DNA of 64,000 nt from Paenibacillus glycanilyticus (GTDB taxonomy: Bacteria > Bacillota > Bacilli > Paenibacillales > Paenibacillaceae). Of this stretch, positions 8,783 to 16,983 are shown piece by piece. The first letter of the stretch is position 1, and the number at the start of each line of letters is the position of its first letter. The stretch spans positions 124,001-188,000 of the forward strand of contig NZ_JAMBNP010000005.1 in the NCBI RefSeq assembly GCF_023715145.1. Direction: 5' to 3'. The translations under genes and the position numbers were made by a program. Below the pieces are notes generated by a model. It was not told where the DNA came from, ran no database searches, and saw only the letters and a program-made list of their open reading frames with translations.

Positions 8783-9662
8783 TGTGGTTCTGGAACTGAA
8801 AAATCGAATCAAGGAGCGGCTTGATTACAGCGGTTCCGTAACCGACGAGCAGCTGACGGTTATCGTGGAGCAGACCGTATTTGCCTGGAGCAGCAGTCAT
8901 CCGCTGACGGCCTCGGAGCTGTCTTCGTTAGTGAAACGGCTGTTTCACTCCTTCCGGGGACTTGATATTTTACAGCCGCTTATGGATGATCCAACGGTTA
9001 CGGAGGTCATGATTAATCATCATTCCGAGATCTTTATCGAGCGGAACGGACAGCTTAGTCTGCTTCCTGCTGCATTCGAGAGCAAAGAGCGGCTGGAGGA
9101 TTTGATTCAATCCATTGTCGCAAGCGTAAATCGGGTCGTGAATGAATCTACTCCCATTGTAGACGCCCGTCTTAAAGACGGCTCCCGTGTTCATATCGTA
9201 CTCCCGCCGGTTGCCCTGCGTGGCCCGGCCATGACGATCCGTAAGTTTCCGGAGCGTCCGCTGACGATGGACGAGCTTGTTTCAAAGGGAGCATTGACCG
9301 AGGACGCGGCATCCTTTTTGCAGCAGCTGACGAAGGCGCAATACAACATTTTTATTAGCGGCGGAACCGGGACGGGGAAGACAACCTTCCTTAATGCCTT
9401 GTCCCAATATATCCCCCGCGATGAGCGGTTGGTCACCATCGAGGATTCAGCGGAGCTGCAAATACGGAGCGTCCCCAACCTCGTATCGCTTGAGACGCGT
9501 AATGCGAATACGGAGGGCAAGGGGGAGATCGCAATCCGCGATCTGATCCGCGCTTCGCTTCGGATGCGGCCTAACCGGATCATCGTAGGGGAGGTGCGCG
9601 GCGGCGAAGCGCTGGATATGCTGCATGAGAAATATATAAAAAGGGTAATGATAAAGATGTAG
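8769..9662 (+). CDS. cpaF: CpaF/TadA secretion ATPase, N-terminal part interrupted by prophage
   Basis: Motor ATPase of the Tad/Flp pilus. The visible 297 aa contain the N-terminal domain (MDDPTVTEVMINHH), Walker A SGGTGTGKTTF (about 196-206), the ITIEDSAEL-like Asp box (VTIEDSAELQI) and Walker B RPNRIIVGEVRGGEALDML. After codon 283 the frame runs into prophage DNA and ends with an unrelated tail (HEKYIKRVMIKM). The missing 131 aa, with the TGH...STGH His box, lie at 51201-51596. The TTG at 8769 is 8 nt from AGGAGG, and an ATG is 6 bp further on. Confidence 0.93.
   Translation: MLMDDVVLELKNRIKERLDYSGSVTDEQLTVIVEQTVFAWSSSHPLTASELSSLVKRLFHSFRGLDILQPLMDDPTVTEVMINHHSEIFIERNGQLSLLPAAFESKERLEDLIQSIVASVNRVVNESTPIVDARLKDGSRVHIVLPPVALRGPAMTIRKFPERPLTMDELVSKGALTEDAASFLQQLTKAQYNIFISGGTGTGKTTFLNALSQYIPRDERLVTIEDSAELQIRSVPNLVSLETRNANTEGKGEIAIRDLIRASLRMRPNRIIVGEVRGGEALDMLHEKYIKRVMIKM
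9616..9625 (+). other. attL core repeat
   Basis: ATATGCTGCA shared with attR. The host half is cpaF codons for EALDML. The phage half continues through an AAAAGGGTAAT arm at 9639-9649, which pairs with the arm at 51183-51193 when attP is rebuilt. Confidence 0.88.
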
Positions 9663-9721
9663 CACGAATGCAAAGAAAGACACCTATTAACCTGATAGGT
9701 CTCTTCCTTTGCATTCGTGTG
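9663..9721 (+). terminator. Long hairpin at the left prophage end
   Basis: Perfect 13-bp arms CACGAATGCAAAG (9663-9675) and CTTTGCATTCGTG (9707-9719), with an inner CCTAT/ATAGG stem. It directly follows the truncated cpaF stop and would stop tad transcription entering the prophage. Confidence 0.7.
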
Positions 9722-9809
9722 TGTTATTTGAATTAATTATGGACAGTAGTGGTAGCATTGATCATGCGGAGGACATTGTTTGATTTGAATTTCTATATGA
9801 AATGCCTAG

Positions 9810-9834
9810 AGACCATATAACTATGGTCTTTTTT
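9810..9834 (+). terminator. Intrinsic terminator
   Basis: AGACCATA (9810-9817) and TATGGTCT (9822-9829) flank a 4-nt loop, followed by a T run. Second terminator between attL and the left cargo genes. Confidence 0.75.
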
Positions 9835-9910
9835 CTCTTGTTCTTATGGTACAATATTCCTAAGTTGAATATGCTAATTTTTAACAAAAAAGGTTTACCT
9901 AAGGGGGGGG

Positions 9911-10219
9911 ATGAAAAGAGATATGGAATTAATAATTGAGGTTCTGAAGCAAGTTGAAGCAAATGAAGATAGCAGGAATTGGATTACTGCTGAATCCCCT
10001 TACTTGAGTGAAGAAGATCAATTCAAAGAAGTATTGAATGATGATGAAATAAGCCGCATTAAAGATCCATAGATTAGAAAAATCAGAGAGAAGTAATGGA
10101 CACTACAACGTGAGGCTTTTTTAAATGAACGGGGTATTCCAGATAACGAATTAGAAAAAGTGAGTAAAGAATTAAGACGGAAAGAACAAGAAGATTTGCA
10201 ACATTACATGAGCAAATAA
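9911..10219 (+). pseudogene. Decayed phage ORF with DUF2513-like start
   Basis: Behind AAGGGGGGGG an ATG opens a 53-aa frame starting MKRDMELIIEVLKQVE, the start seen in DUF2513 phage proteins. It stops at 10070. The same frame has a second stop at 10094 and then stays open to 10219 with a helical, charged segment (NERGIPDNELEKVSKELRR). The two in-frame stops suggest a decayed gene. The downstream part may come from a different gene. Confidence 0.5.
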
Positions 10220-10267
10220 AAGATTGGTTTCATTTTCAATTAAATAAAACCAAGGAGTGATGAATAT

Positions 10268-10768
10268 ATGTTTGGAATGCTAAAACAAAAGACAACGGTT
10301 AATGCCGTTGCCAATAGTGCTCTAGTCTATTATATCACCAAATATCAAGAAAATTTGGATCAATGGCTGGAACAAAATGATATTGTAGCAGCATTTACTC
10401 ACATGGAGCATCCAGATAACAAATACTTAGAGTTTGCACTATCCTCTTTTGGTCTAGGACTACTTGCTGTGAATAATGTTTTTAATAGTAAAGAAGCAGG
10501 AATGATCTTTGATGCAATAGAACAAGATGTTAGAACCCAACTAGGACAGGAAATTTTGAATAAAATAATGATCTACTTTGATGATGCTGCTCGGGGAGTG
10601 AATGAATTAGTACCTCCTACTCATTATGTTGTAGATAGACTATTGGCTTATTTAGATGTTCCAAACGAATTTGATGGCCCAGTATTCTTAATGAAGATTC
10701 AGAGCATTATTTCGCAGGTTCCTGCGCCTTGGAAATACATGAAGAAGAGCTATAGAATAAAATACTAG
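10268..10768 (+). CDS. Unrecognised 166-aa protein
   Basis: Starts MFGMLKQKTTVNAVANSALVY behind AAGGAGTGATG. Predicted mostly alpha-helical, soluble, with no signal peptide or clear TM segment. The next gene also begins MFG followed by a basic stretch, so the two may be distant paralogues. First gene of a rightward cargo block of eight short genes. Function not recognised. Confidence 0.75.
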   Translation: MFGMLKQKTTVNAVANSALVYYITKYQENLDQWLEQNDIVAAFTHMEHPDNKYLEFALSSFGLGLLAVNNVFNSKEAGMIFDAIEQDVRTQLGQEILNKIMIYFDDAARGVNELVPPTHYVVDRLLAYLDVPNEFDGPVFLMKIQSIISQVPAPWKYMKKSYRIKY

Positions 10769-10802
10769 TATCAACAAAATTAATAAAAAGGGGAGTTAGA
10801 CT

Positions 10803-11366
10803 TTGTTCGGATTAGGAAGAAAGAAAATTCATTTAGGTCAAGCATCTAGATTATTAACGAAGACATTACTTGAAATTCCTGATACTGATTATTCTAAGTT
10901 TGATGAAATAAGAAGCAATTTTAATGAAGGAGAAATAGACGTACTTAATGAAGAATTGAAATTTTTGAAATATATATGTATCAACTTTGCGTTCATAATT
11001 GTTGCAATAGAGAAGAGAAGCAATATTGATCCAAAACTATTGGGGCAAACAGTGTCTTATGCGATGAGACTTGCTTTTGAGGACTTCGGTTACGAAGGTG
11101 AGGAACTCGAATATTATATGGGAAATTTCTCTGATGGTTTCGAGTATATGATTGATGATCTAGAATCCTTAAGTCAAGTAAATCGTGATACAATCGTGGG
11201 TTCAGTTGCGAATAGTTTTACAAAGAATCTATTAGAGAGCTTTAGTGCAAATACTAACAGCGAAAAAAGAATTCCTTTGATGTTCCACTCAACTGGTACC
11301 ATTATTGGAATCAACAATTTAATGAAAGATTTTCTAAAGCAATTTAAAATAACTGAACTGAACTAA
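10803..11366 (+). CDS. Unrecognised 187-aa protein
   Basis: TTG start behind AAGGGGAG. N-terminus FGLGRKKIHLGQASRLL, then mainly helical acidic sequence with repeated EELEYYMGNFSDGFEYM-like stretches. Similar opening and size class to the preceding gene, 34 bp away, so probably cotranscribed. No known domain recognised. Confidence 0.72.
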   Translation: MFGLGRKKIHLGQASRLLTKTLLEIPDTDYSKFDEIRSNFNEGEIDVLNEELKFLKYICINFAFIIVAIEKRSNIDPKLLGQTVSYAMRLAFEDFGYEGEELEYYMGNFSDGFEYMIDDLESLSQVNRDTIVGSVANSFTKNLLESFSANTNSEKRIPLMFHSTGTIIGINNLMKDFLKQFKITELN

Positions 11367-11406
11367 TTTATAAAACCTGAATTTCATAAGGAGTTGAACA
11401 ATCTAA

Positions 11407-11658
11407 ATGATAGAGATTACAGAGATTGAAGACTTCAAAAAATACAAAGCTATGGAGGGATATTTTATTATTACAGATATGACTGGTCGAAGACTACTAC
11501 ATTGGCATAGGTGTGCTGATGTAGATATATCTCATTTCAGGCTGAAGGTTAAGAAGAATGAGAATAGTACTGGCCACTATTACTTTACTGATGATTTACT
11601 AGAAGGGTTGGAATACCCCAAGATTAAGAAGTGCGATAATTGTCGGAGATTTATCTAA
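11407..11658 (+). CDS. Small putative metal-binding protein
   Basis: 83 aa behind AAGGAG. A WHRC element (about 33-36) and a C-terminal CDNC pair (about 77-80) could together bind zinc. Not otherwise recognised. Lies within the left cargo block with 20-40 bp gaps to its neighbours. Confidence 0.65.
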   Translation: MIEITEIEDFKKYKAMEGYFIITDMTGRRLLHWHRCADVDISHFRLKVKKNENSTGHYYFTDDLLEGLEYPKIKKCDNCRRFI

Positions 11659-11678
11659 CTTAGAGAGGTGGTCATTAA

Positions 11679-11924
11679 ATGAGTTATCCAGTTGTACTTC
11701 TTAAGAACGGAGATTTGCTTAAATCGTTTAATACATTGACTGCTGCGCATAATTTCCTTCTTGAACTGACTGAGGGAACAGAGATTCCTGAGAGGCTTTG
11801 GGATGTAATTAACCATGGAATAGACGATCACAAGTCTTGGAGTTTTGAAGTTGACGCTTACGAGTTTAGATCTACAAAAGAAGCGAGAGATTTGAGAGCG
11901 AATAGACTAACTCGTAAGATTTAA
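11679..11924 (+). CDS. Unrecognised 81-aa protein
   Basis: MSYPVVLLKNGDLLKSFNTLTAAHNFL behind an AGAGGTGG ribosome site. (Only this opening is quoted, to fix the start.) Mixed alpha/beta, ends with a basic tail (RANRLTRKI). Cargo-block member of unknown role. Confidence 0.65.
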   Translation: MSYPVVLLKNGDLLKSFNTLTAAHNFLLELTEGTEIPERLWDVINHGIDDHKSWSFEVDAYEFRSTKEARDLRANRLTRKI

Positions 11925-11954
11925 TAGTCATTCATGGAAGGTGTGTAAGTAAAT

Positions 11955-12197
11955 ATGAAGGATGAAGTATACGAGGAATTCGCAAAACGACTAACCAATA
12001 AGCAGCTTAGTGATGTTATGACTGAAGACTGGAACAATATAGAGGATAGAAGTGAGAGCCACCTTCACAGGTTATGTGATTTCCTTGAAGATGAACTTGG
12101 AACAACTCTTACTGATGATGATGTAGTCTGGGCTGATAAGATGCATAGCGCAATTGTTAGTGAGGTAATTGATCGATTTATTGAAATGGTAAAATGA
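11955..12197 (+). CDS. Unrecognised 80-aa acidic helical protein
   Basis: Starts MKDEVYEEFAKRL behind GGAAGGTGTG. Strongly acidic and helical. Small acidic proteins of this kind can be immunity, antitoxin or anti-restriction factors, but no family match is recognised. Confidence 0.62.
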   Translation: MKDEVYEEFAKRLTNKQLSDVMTEDWNNIEDRSESHLHRLCDFLEDELGTTLTDDDVVWADKMHSAIVSEVIDRFIEMVK

Positions 12198-12234
12198 GAG
12201 CCTGTAAAAGTTCACATTTATTTGGAGGTATAGT

Positions 12235-12639
12235 ATGGAATTAAGAGCGGCTTCACTCGAATATTTGATTAGAATCCTTATGAATGATCTAGATCAGTTC
12301 ATAAGTAACAATGAGAGTATTTTTGATTCAAGTGTATATGTAACCTTAGAAAGTTGGATGAGTTATTTTGATGGCGAGGTAGAAGATGACGAGTTTGAAA
12401 TTATGGATAACCAGATTCACGATTACCTTGGAGATATGAGCATTTGGGATTATGATAAAGATTTTCAATTATCAGTAGTAAAGAGGATACTGTTCTATTT
12501 TGAATCAAAATACGGCAAAGAGTCATATGTTAAGTTAGTGGCTGATAGAGTTGTAAATATATACTTGGAAGAGTTGAGTAGCGAGTTTCCAAGCAGTGAT
12601 CTTCAAGCCATACTAGTAGAACATCTAAGGGGTGAGTGA
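12235..12639 (+). CDS. Unrecognised 134-aa acidic protein
   Basis: Starts MELRAASLEYLIRILMNDL behind TTGGAGGT. Acidic, helical and soluble. In the same transcriptional run as its neighbours. No domain recognised. Confidence 0.65.
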   Translation: MELRAASLEYLIRILMNDLDQFISNNESIFDSSVYVTLESWMSYFDGEVEDDEFEIMDNQIHDYLGDMSIWDYDKDFQLSVVKRILFYFESKYGKESYVKLVADRVVNIYLEELSSEFPSSDLQAILVEHLRGE

Positions 12640-12676
12640 AAGGTCAAATTCATAATATACAGGAGGTATTGTTTTA

Positions 12677-13021
12677 ATGATTGCATATCTTTTAGAGGTA
12701 TTAATCGCAGGTACAGTAAGCTATTTTATCTATGATTGGCATTGGTGGTTGTCTACAATTTCTTTCCCATTAATTATGATGATTGGCAATCAATCATTTT
12801 CGAGAGCTATGATATTTACTCGCTACAGACTAATACTTGATAACCTCATCACAGTTGTTATGATAGGCTATGTTATTATTCAGGCAATAATCTTTCAAAA
12901 ACAATTTGGAAATTGGTATGGATGGATTATCGGAATAGTTGTTGGATGGTTGGTAATGGGATTTATGACTCCAAAAAGGTGGAAAGAAGAAGTAAATGTT
13001 GAGTCGAGGAAATGGTTCTAA
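12677..13021 (+). CDS. Small integral membrane protein, about four TM helices
   Basis: 114 aa behind an AGGAGGT site. Hydrophobic segments at about 3-20, 25-42, 55-75 and 82-101, with a short charged C-terminal tail (PKRWKEEVNVESRKWF). No family recognised. Adjacent to another membrane-anchored gene. Confidence 0.7.
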   Translation: MIAYLLEVLIAGTVSYFIYDWHWWLSTISFPLIMMIGNQSFSRAMIFTRYRLILDNLITVVMIGYVIIQAIIFQKQFGNWYGWIIGIVVGWLVMGFMTPKRWKEEVNVESRKWF

Positions 13022-13108
13022 TTTATTCCTTTTATTTATCTAGTCATTAAACTCGTAGTGGTATCATTAATACAAAAAAATTCTCACTTTTACCTAGGAG
13101 ATAGATGG

Positions 13109-13597
13109 ATGAGTAAAAACTGGATCGCAGACAATTGGGCGCAAATTATCACAGTAGGTATTGCGCTATATGGAGCAGTGATGTCAACAATAACATTTGT
13201 CGCAAATAAAAAAGAGAAGACGAGACAATTAGAAGCAGATATAACAAATGGATTCCTTACATATGATCATGGTTTAAGTGGTGGTATGCTATTCTTAACT
13301 GTAAGAAACAAGGGTTATAAAACAGCAAGCATAAATGCTCCATTCCTTCTGCTGCCCAATAAAAGCAAAATTGTATTTACAAGACCACAATCAAATGTTA
13401 CTTTTCCATATAAATTGGAAGAAGGAACGGATTGTCAAATCTGGATTGAGATTGGAGACATTGCTGAAATGTTGTATGAGAGAGGATATAGAGGGGAAGT
13501 TAAACTCCAATGTGGAGTTAATGAAAATGGCGGAAAAACAATTTACTCAAAAAAATTATATAAATTGAATATAGATGTCTGGCTAAAGAGGGCATAA
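13109..13597 (+). CDS. Single-TM anchored protein of unknown function
   Basis: About 162 aa. One TM helix near residues 8-29 (WAQIITVGIALYGAVMSTITF), then a mostly beta domain of about 130 aa. The ATG at 13109 is chosen for AGGAG at 13096-13100, and an in-frame upstream start at 13058 lacks a site. Last gene of the left cargo block, followed by a bidirectional terminator. Confidence 0.65.
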   Translation: MSKNWIADNWAQIITVGIALYGAVMSTITFVANKKEKTRQLEADITNGFLTYDHGLSGGMLFLTVRNKGYKTASINAPFLLLPNKSKIVFTRPQSNVTFPYKLEEGTDCQIWIEIGDIAEMLYERGYRGEVKLQCGVNENGGKTIYSKKLYKLNIDVWLKRA

Positions 13598-13646
13598 AAC
13601 ATCTGCTTTATTACACTTGCTGCTAAAATAAACATTAAAATTACAT

Positions 13647-13678
13647 AAAAGGCTATACTAACCAAGGTATAGCCTTTT
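13647..13678. terminator. Bidirectional terminator between convergent genes
   Basis: AAAAGGCTATAC (13647-13658) and GTATAGCCTTTT (13667-13678) are perfect arms with A and T runs outside. It serves both the rightward cargo block and the leftward gene ending here. Confidence 0.85.
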
Positions 13679-14073
13679 TATTGTCTTCTAATCTTCTTAA
13701 CCAGGTCTCCAACTTCTCTGACATAGTTACCTAAAGCAATTCTAATCTGAGCCGTAACTACATTCTTCATTAGTCTAAATTGTTCTTGGTAACCTCTAAA
13801 ATAGACTGTATAGTTCACTTCATAATCTGCGGTTGGTTTAGCCTCTACAAGCTTAATTTTAGCCTTGGAAAGCTGCTGTCTGGCGTCTAAGTAATCACGA
13901 TTAACAAAGTCCAGCACAACTTCTGTAGAGGTCATATAGAGGTCTTTAAAAGTTGAATCTGAATATTTTAAATCATCCATATTCTTATCAATTACATGGA
14001 CAAGTAAGGGGAGTAAGATACATTGTCTAATGACATTTAATTCACCTTGAGTTAGCAATTGTGGTTTATTCAT
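13678..14073 (-). CDS. SOS-controlled helical protein, paralogue of the YolD-like protein's C-terminal domain
   Basis: 131 aa. Over about 105 residues it aligns by eye with the C-terminal part of the protein at 48356-48862: LLPLLVHVIDKN / VLLPMARTIAEKN, LYMTSTEVVLDFVN / LFVKATNICLANMQ, YFRGYQEQFRLMKNVVTAQIRIALGNYV / YTCRGHEGAFAITREYVRTSIGTMIARYI-type ends (positional description). It lacks the YolD-like N-terminus. AAGGAG lies 8 nt before the ATG and a LexA box overlaps the promoter. Unknown function. Confidence 0.75.
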   Translation of the reverse strand: MNKPQLLTQGELNVIRQCILLPLLVHVIDKNMDDLKYSDSTFKDLYMTSTEVVLDFVNRDYLDARQQLSKAKIKLVEAKPTADYEVNYTVYFRGYQEQFRLMKNVVTAQIRIALGNYVREVGDLVKKIRRQ

Positions 14074-14098
14074 TGGATATGCTCCTTCAACAATATAA

Positions 14099-14140
14099 GA
14101 ACGTATGTTCTATACTAAGCTATAAAGCAAGCTAAGTAAA
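14099..14140 (-). promoter_or_regulatory. Promoter with LexA (SOS) box
   Basis: On the minus strand TTTACT (14140-14135), 17 nt and TAGTAT (14117-14112) are followed by GAACATACGTTC (14110-14099), an exact GAAC-N4-GTTC Bacillus-type LexA box at the start point. Predicts DNA-damage induction of the 131-aa gene. Confidence 0.8.
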
Positions 14141-14146
14141 GTTACA

Positions 14147-14848
14147 TTATCTGTATTCTTCTAAAACAGATTCAATCCTAGCAATTAGTTGATCACGAAT
14201 CCTCTTGACTTCTGCGTCTGTGTTAAAAGCAATACCTCTATATTGCCTTACGAATGCTTGAAATAGCTCATTTTCATCATCATCTTCTTTCATATCTAAA
14301 ATCTCAGCTCTAAGTTTTTTACTCCTGATTAGACCAAAGATTTGATCATATATCTTGTTCATTCTCTTAGAGGTAAACTCAGACAACTCATTTTGAATAT
14401 AGGGAAGGCTCGGTACGACAGCTGTTACTTTCATAATTTTATTGCGCTTGTTATTTGCATTGAGTACTGGTTTAGTCTCGTCTTGAATTAATGTCACCTT
14501 AACTATATTGTCTGACTCTAGGTTATCCCCCTGTATACTTAGAGAGTAGGTTGTAATATTCAGTTCGTTTATAATGCTTTCGACTTTACTTAGTTGAATT
14601 TTTAATAAAGCATATATCTTTTCTTTTCGCAGTTCAGTACCAACATCCCTTGCTTTTAATTTCTTGGTCTGGGTAGGTAATTGAACTGATTCAAACCGCT
14701 GATCATTTAATAATTTTACGCTAAAGCTTACTGTAATCTTGTAAGCAAGGTCCGAATTAAGTTTATCTAGACTTTTTAAGAATAGATCTTTGCATTTAGT
14801 ATCCAAACTGTTATCAAAAATATCTGTATTGTTCAGAACTAGCTCCAT
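14147..14848 (-). CDS. Unrecognised 233-aa protein
   Basis: Starts MELVLNNTDIFDNSLDTKCKD on the minus strand behind AGGAGGT. Helical, soluble and charged, with a C-terminal coiled-coil-like stretch (VKRIRDQLIARIESVLEEYR). No domain recognised. It lies upstream of the SOS-controlled gene and is read in the same direction. Confidence 0.72.
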   Translation of the reverse strand: MELVLNNTDIFDNSLDTKCKDLFLKSLDKLNSDLAYKITVSFSVKLLNDQRFESVQLPTQTKKLKARDVGTELRKEKIYALLKIQLSKVESIINELNITTYSLSIQGDNLESDNIVKVTLIQDETKPVLNANNKRNKIMKVTAVVPSLPYIQNELSEFTSKRMNKIYDQIFGLIRSKKLRAEILDMKEDDDENELFQAFVRQYRGIAFNTDAEVKRIRDQLIARIESVLEEYR

Positions 14849-15145
14849 TGAATCATCGACCTCCTAAATTTAACAACAGAATAGAGTATCAACAATACAA
14901 CATGCAAATAAACATTATATAAGAAAAATAATCCGTTATTAAAATAGAAAGTGCAAAATACATTGTTTTATTTATATTTTTTTTTTATATGATTATTAAA
15001 ATTTAAAAATGGAAAGAGAATTAAATTTTTAATTTGTTACTTGGAAAACGATCCACTCTTAGATTGAATAAACTGTAAACTTTTTCTAGGCCTGCGCCGA
15101 TATAACTAGTGAGAGCTATTTCATATTAGGAAGGTGGGTCTTTAG
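14849..15145. other. AT-rich intergenic region between divergent genes
   Basis: No coding potential seen. Very AT-rich with a long T tract near 14980. It must hold divergent promoters for the genes at 14848 (leftward) and 15146 (rightward, AGGAAGGTGGG at about 15129-15139). No clear operator found. Confidence 0.5.
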
Positions 15146-15436
15146 ATGGGTAGAGGTTATGGGTATGGTGGTAACTATGTCAGTGGTAATGGTGGACAGA
15201 AACTTCTAGGGTTTGCGGCATTATGTTTCGTATATCCAATCTTCTGTTTGATATTGTGGATACTTAAAGTCTCGACGCCAGCAAAGACTACATTTATTGA
15301 TGGTGGAGAGATAGATAACACACCTTCGTATTGGATAGCTAACACAGCGTATGATCATCTTATTAGCCCAGCAGTATTAACCGTTAGCCTGGCATTGGGT
15401 GTTTTCTTTGTATGGCTGTATAACAAGACCAAATGA
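15146..15436 (+). CDS. Small two-TM membrane protein with Gly/Tyr-rich N-terminus
   Basis: 96 aa behind GGAAGGTGGG. Begins MGRGYGYGGNYVSGNGGQ, then TM helices at about 20-40 and 74-92. No family recognised. Followed by its own terminator. Confidence 0.68.
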   Translation: MGRGYGYGGNYVSGNGGQKLLGFAALCFVYPIFCLILWILKVSTPAKTTFIDGGEIDNTPSYWIANTAYDHLISPAVLTVSLALGVFFVWLYNKTK

Positions 15437-15446
15437 ATCGAAGGTA

Positions 15447-15476
15447 CGGTCATACCAAATCTGGTGTGGCCTTTTT
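15447..15476 (+). terminator. Intrinsic terminator
   Basis: GGTCATACCA pairs with TGGTGTGGCC (G-U pairs included) across a 4-nt loop, then T5. Confidence 0.65.
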
Positions 15477-15493
15477 AATATGGAGGTATATAA

Positions 15494-15688
15494 ATGAATT
15501 CTAAACGTTATGTGTTAAAAACATCTGAGGATTTTTTTTATGCTATAGCAGCTGAAAAAGATGTGTTAGTGTTATCTGAGTATTTGATTGCAGGTGGAAA
15601 GATTCAACTCGCAAATGATTTTGCCGTGTTAATTGGTGACGAGTATTATTTAAGGGATGAATGTACGTTTTTTGTGGATTCTGATTAG
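15494..15688 (+). CDS. Unrecognised 64-aa protein
   Basis: Starts MNSKRYVLKTSEDFFYAIA behind TGGAGGT. Small, acidic, soluble and probably alpha/beta. No family recognised. Confidence 0.6.
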   Translation: MNSKRYVLKTSEDFFYAIAAEKDVLVLSEYLIAGGKIQLANDFAVLIGDEYYLRDECTFFVDSD

Positions 15689-15728
15689 GCAATCTTTAGA
15701 GTATCTACTAAAACAAGCCACAAGTTGA

Positions 15729-15757
15729 TTGGACGAGTTTTATAGACATGGTATAAT
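15729..15757 (+). promoter_or_regulatory. Predicted promoter of the exonuclease gene
   Basis: TTGGAC (15729-15734), a 17-nt spacer and a perfect TATAAT (15752-15757), followed by AAGGGGAGAG and a short ORF. Confidence 0.75.
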
Positions 15758-15788
15758 ATACCTAAAATAGGACAAGGGGAGAGAAGTC

Positions 15789-15851
15789 ATGAGAACAGCA
15801 GCCGACGAATCAAGTCTGATAAAACCCCAACATAAGGTTGTCATTGCTTAA
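15789..15851 (+). CDS. 20-codon upstream ORF coupled to the exonuclease gene
   Basis: ATG behind GGGGAGAGAAG opens a 20-aa frame (MRTAADESSLIKPQHKVVIA). It ends with TAATG, so its stop shares a base with the start of the next gene. That gene has no clear ribosome site of its own, so this short ORF probably drives its translation by reinitiation. Confidence 0.5.
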   Translation: MRTAADESSLIKPQHKVVIA

Positions 15852-16897
15852 TGGAAGCACTCATATTAATCTTCGTTTTCGGCGTACTAATTACATTGTT
15901 CTTTGTTAATCGAAACAAGCGTAAGATCAGAGAGGCAAAAAAGAGTGGGCAGCAAGTACAGGGGGATTATCCTGCTCAATATCAGCAGCCAGAACAAATG
16001 AAACAAATGTACCCCACCCCAAGGCCGGGAATAGATGGCATTGACCGTATCAACTATCTTGACCCTAGCGTAATTCCTGATAACTTTATCGTCTTAGATT
16101 TGGAGACAACAGGATTATCAGCGCAATACGATGAGATTGTTGAAATATCCATTCTAAAGTATGAACATGGTGAATTAGTAGACACTCATCATACCCTAGT
16201 CAATCCCGGTAAACCGATACCGAGAGATGCAATAGCTGTTCACGGTATAACTGATTTTCTGGTCAAGGAGGCACCGAGGCTTGAAGGTATTATAGACAGA
16301 CTGGAAAGCCATATCAGGAATGCCGAAATAATTGTAGGGTATAACATCAGTTTCGATCTTCAGTTTATTTCCTCTGCTCTTGGAAGGTTTGGTAGATCGA
16401 TTCCTAGCATTGATGCTATCGATGTACTTCGATACATTAGAGTTTCATATCCAGAATTAATGAGTAGGAAGCTTGAAACAATGAAGGAATATTTCAACAT
16501 CAACATGGAATCTCATCGAGCAAGTGATGATTGTATGGTAACTGTGGAGGTTTGGAAGAGAGCCTTAGCAGAAACTGAGCAGCGTAAGCATGATGAACTT
16601 GAAATGATGGAGCTTGTGTATAAGACTTTAACTGAAAATGAGCGCCAATTCATTGATGCACTGAAGGTACAGATGGGCGAGCAAGCAGCCGCACTACAAT
16701 ATAACATAATGAGCGACAAGACAATCAACTTCTGTGTAGGCAATACTCAGATTGGAAGATTGAAACTATCGGGCAGGAAACATAAGATGCAGATCCTTAA
16801 TCGAGACAATGTAATATGGCTAGATATCACAGGTGGCTTAGATGAAGCAATAAACAATATTAAACACTGGATGAAGTATGTTAAATCACTGAAGTAA
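15851..16897 (+). CDS. Membrane-anchored DEDDh 3'-5' exonuclease (DnaQ/PolC-epsilon-like)
   Basis: 348 aa. An N-terminal TM helix (about 3-20, ALILIFVFGVLITLFFV), a Pro/Gln-rich linker, then an exonuclease domain (about 77-235). It has DLETTG (D83, E85), HGIT, NISFDLQF and HRASDD carrying the remaining acidic residues and catalytic His. The last 100 residues are unrecognised. It would degrade DNA or RNA at the membrane. A TM anchor on this fold is unusual, so a defence or entry role is possible (inference). Confidence 0.85.
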   Translation: MEALILIFVFGVLITLFFVNRNKRKIREAKKSGQQVQGDYPAQYQQPEQMKQMYPTPRPGIDGIDRINYLDPSVIPDNFIVLDLETTGLSAQYDEIVEISILKYEHGELVDTHHTLVNPGKPIPRDAIAVHGITDFLVKEAPRLEGIIDRLESHIRNAEIIVGYNISFDLQFISSALGRFGRSIPSIDAIDVLRYIRVSYPELMSRKLETMKEYFNINMESHRASDDCMVTVEVWKRALAETEQRKHDELEMMELVYKTLTENERQFIDALKVQMGEQAAALQYNIMSDKTINFCVGNTQIGRLKLSGRKHKMQILNRDNVIWLDITGGLDEAINNIKHWMKYVKSLK

Positions 16898-16983
16898 TAA
16901 CAAAGAGAGTCTATTAATATGGGTAGGCTCTTTTTCATTTCGAGTCTGCGCTTCAATTTCTATTACTGGATATACAACCTAAA

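Noticed and set aside
9616..9663. Insertion at a tRNA gene
   Set aside because: No tRNA sequence at either junction; the site is the cpaF coding sequence.
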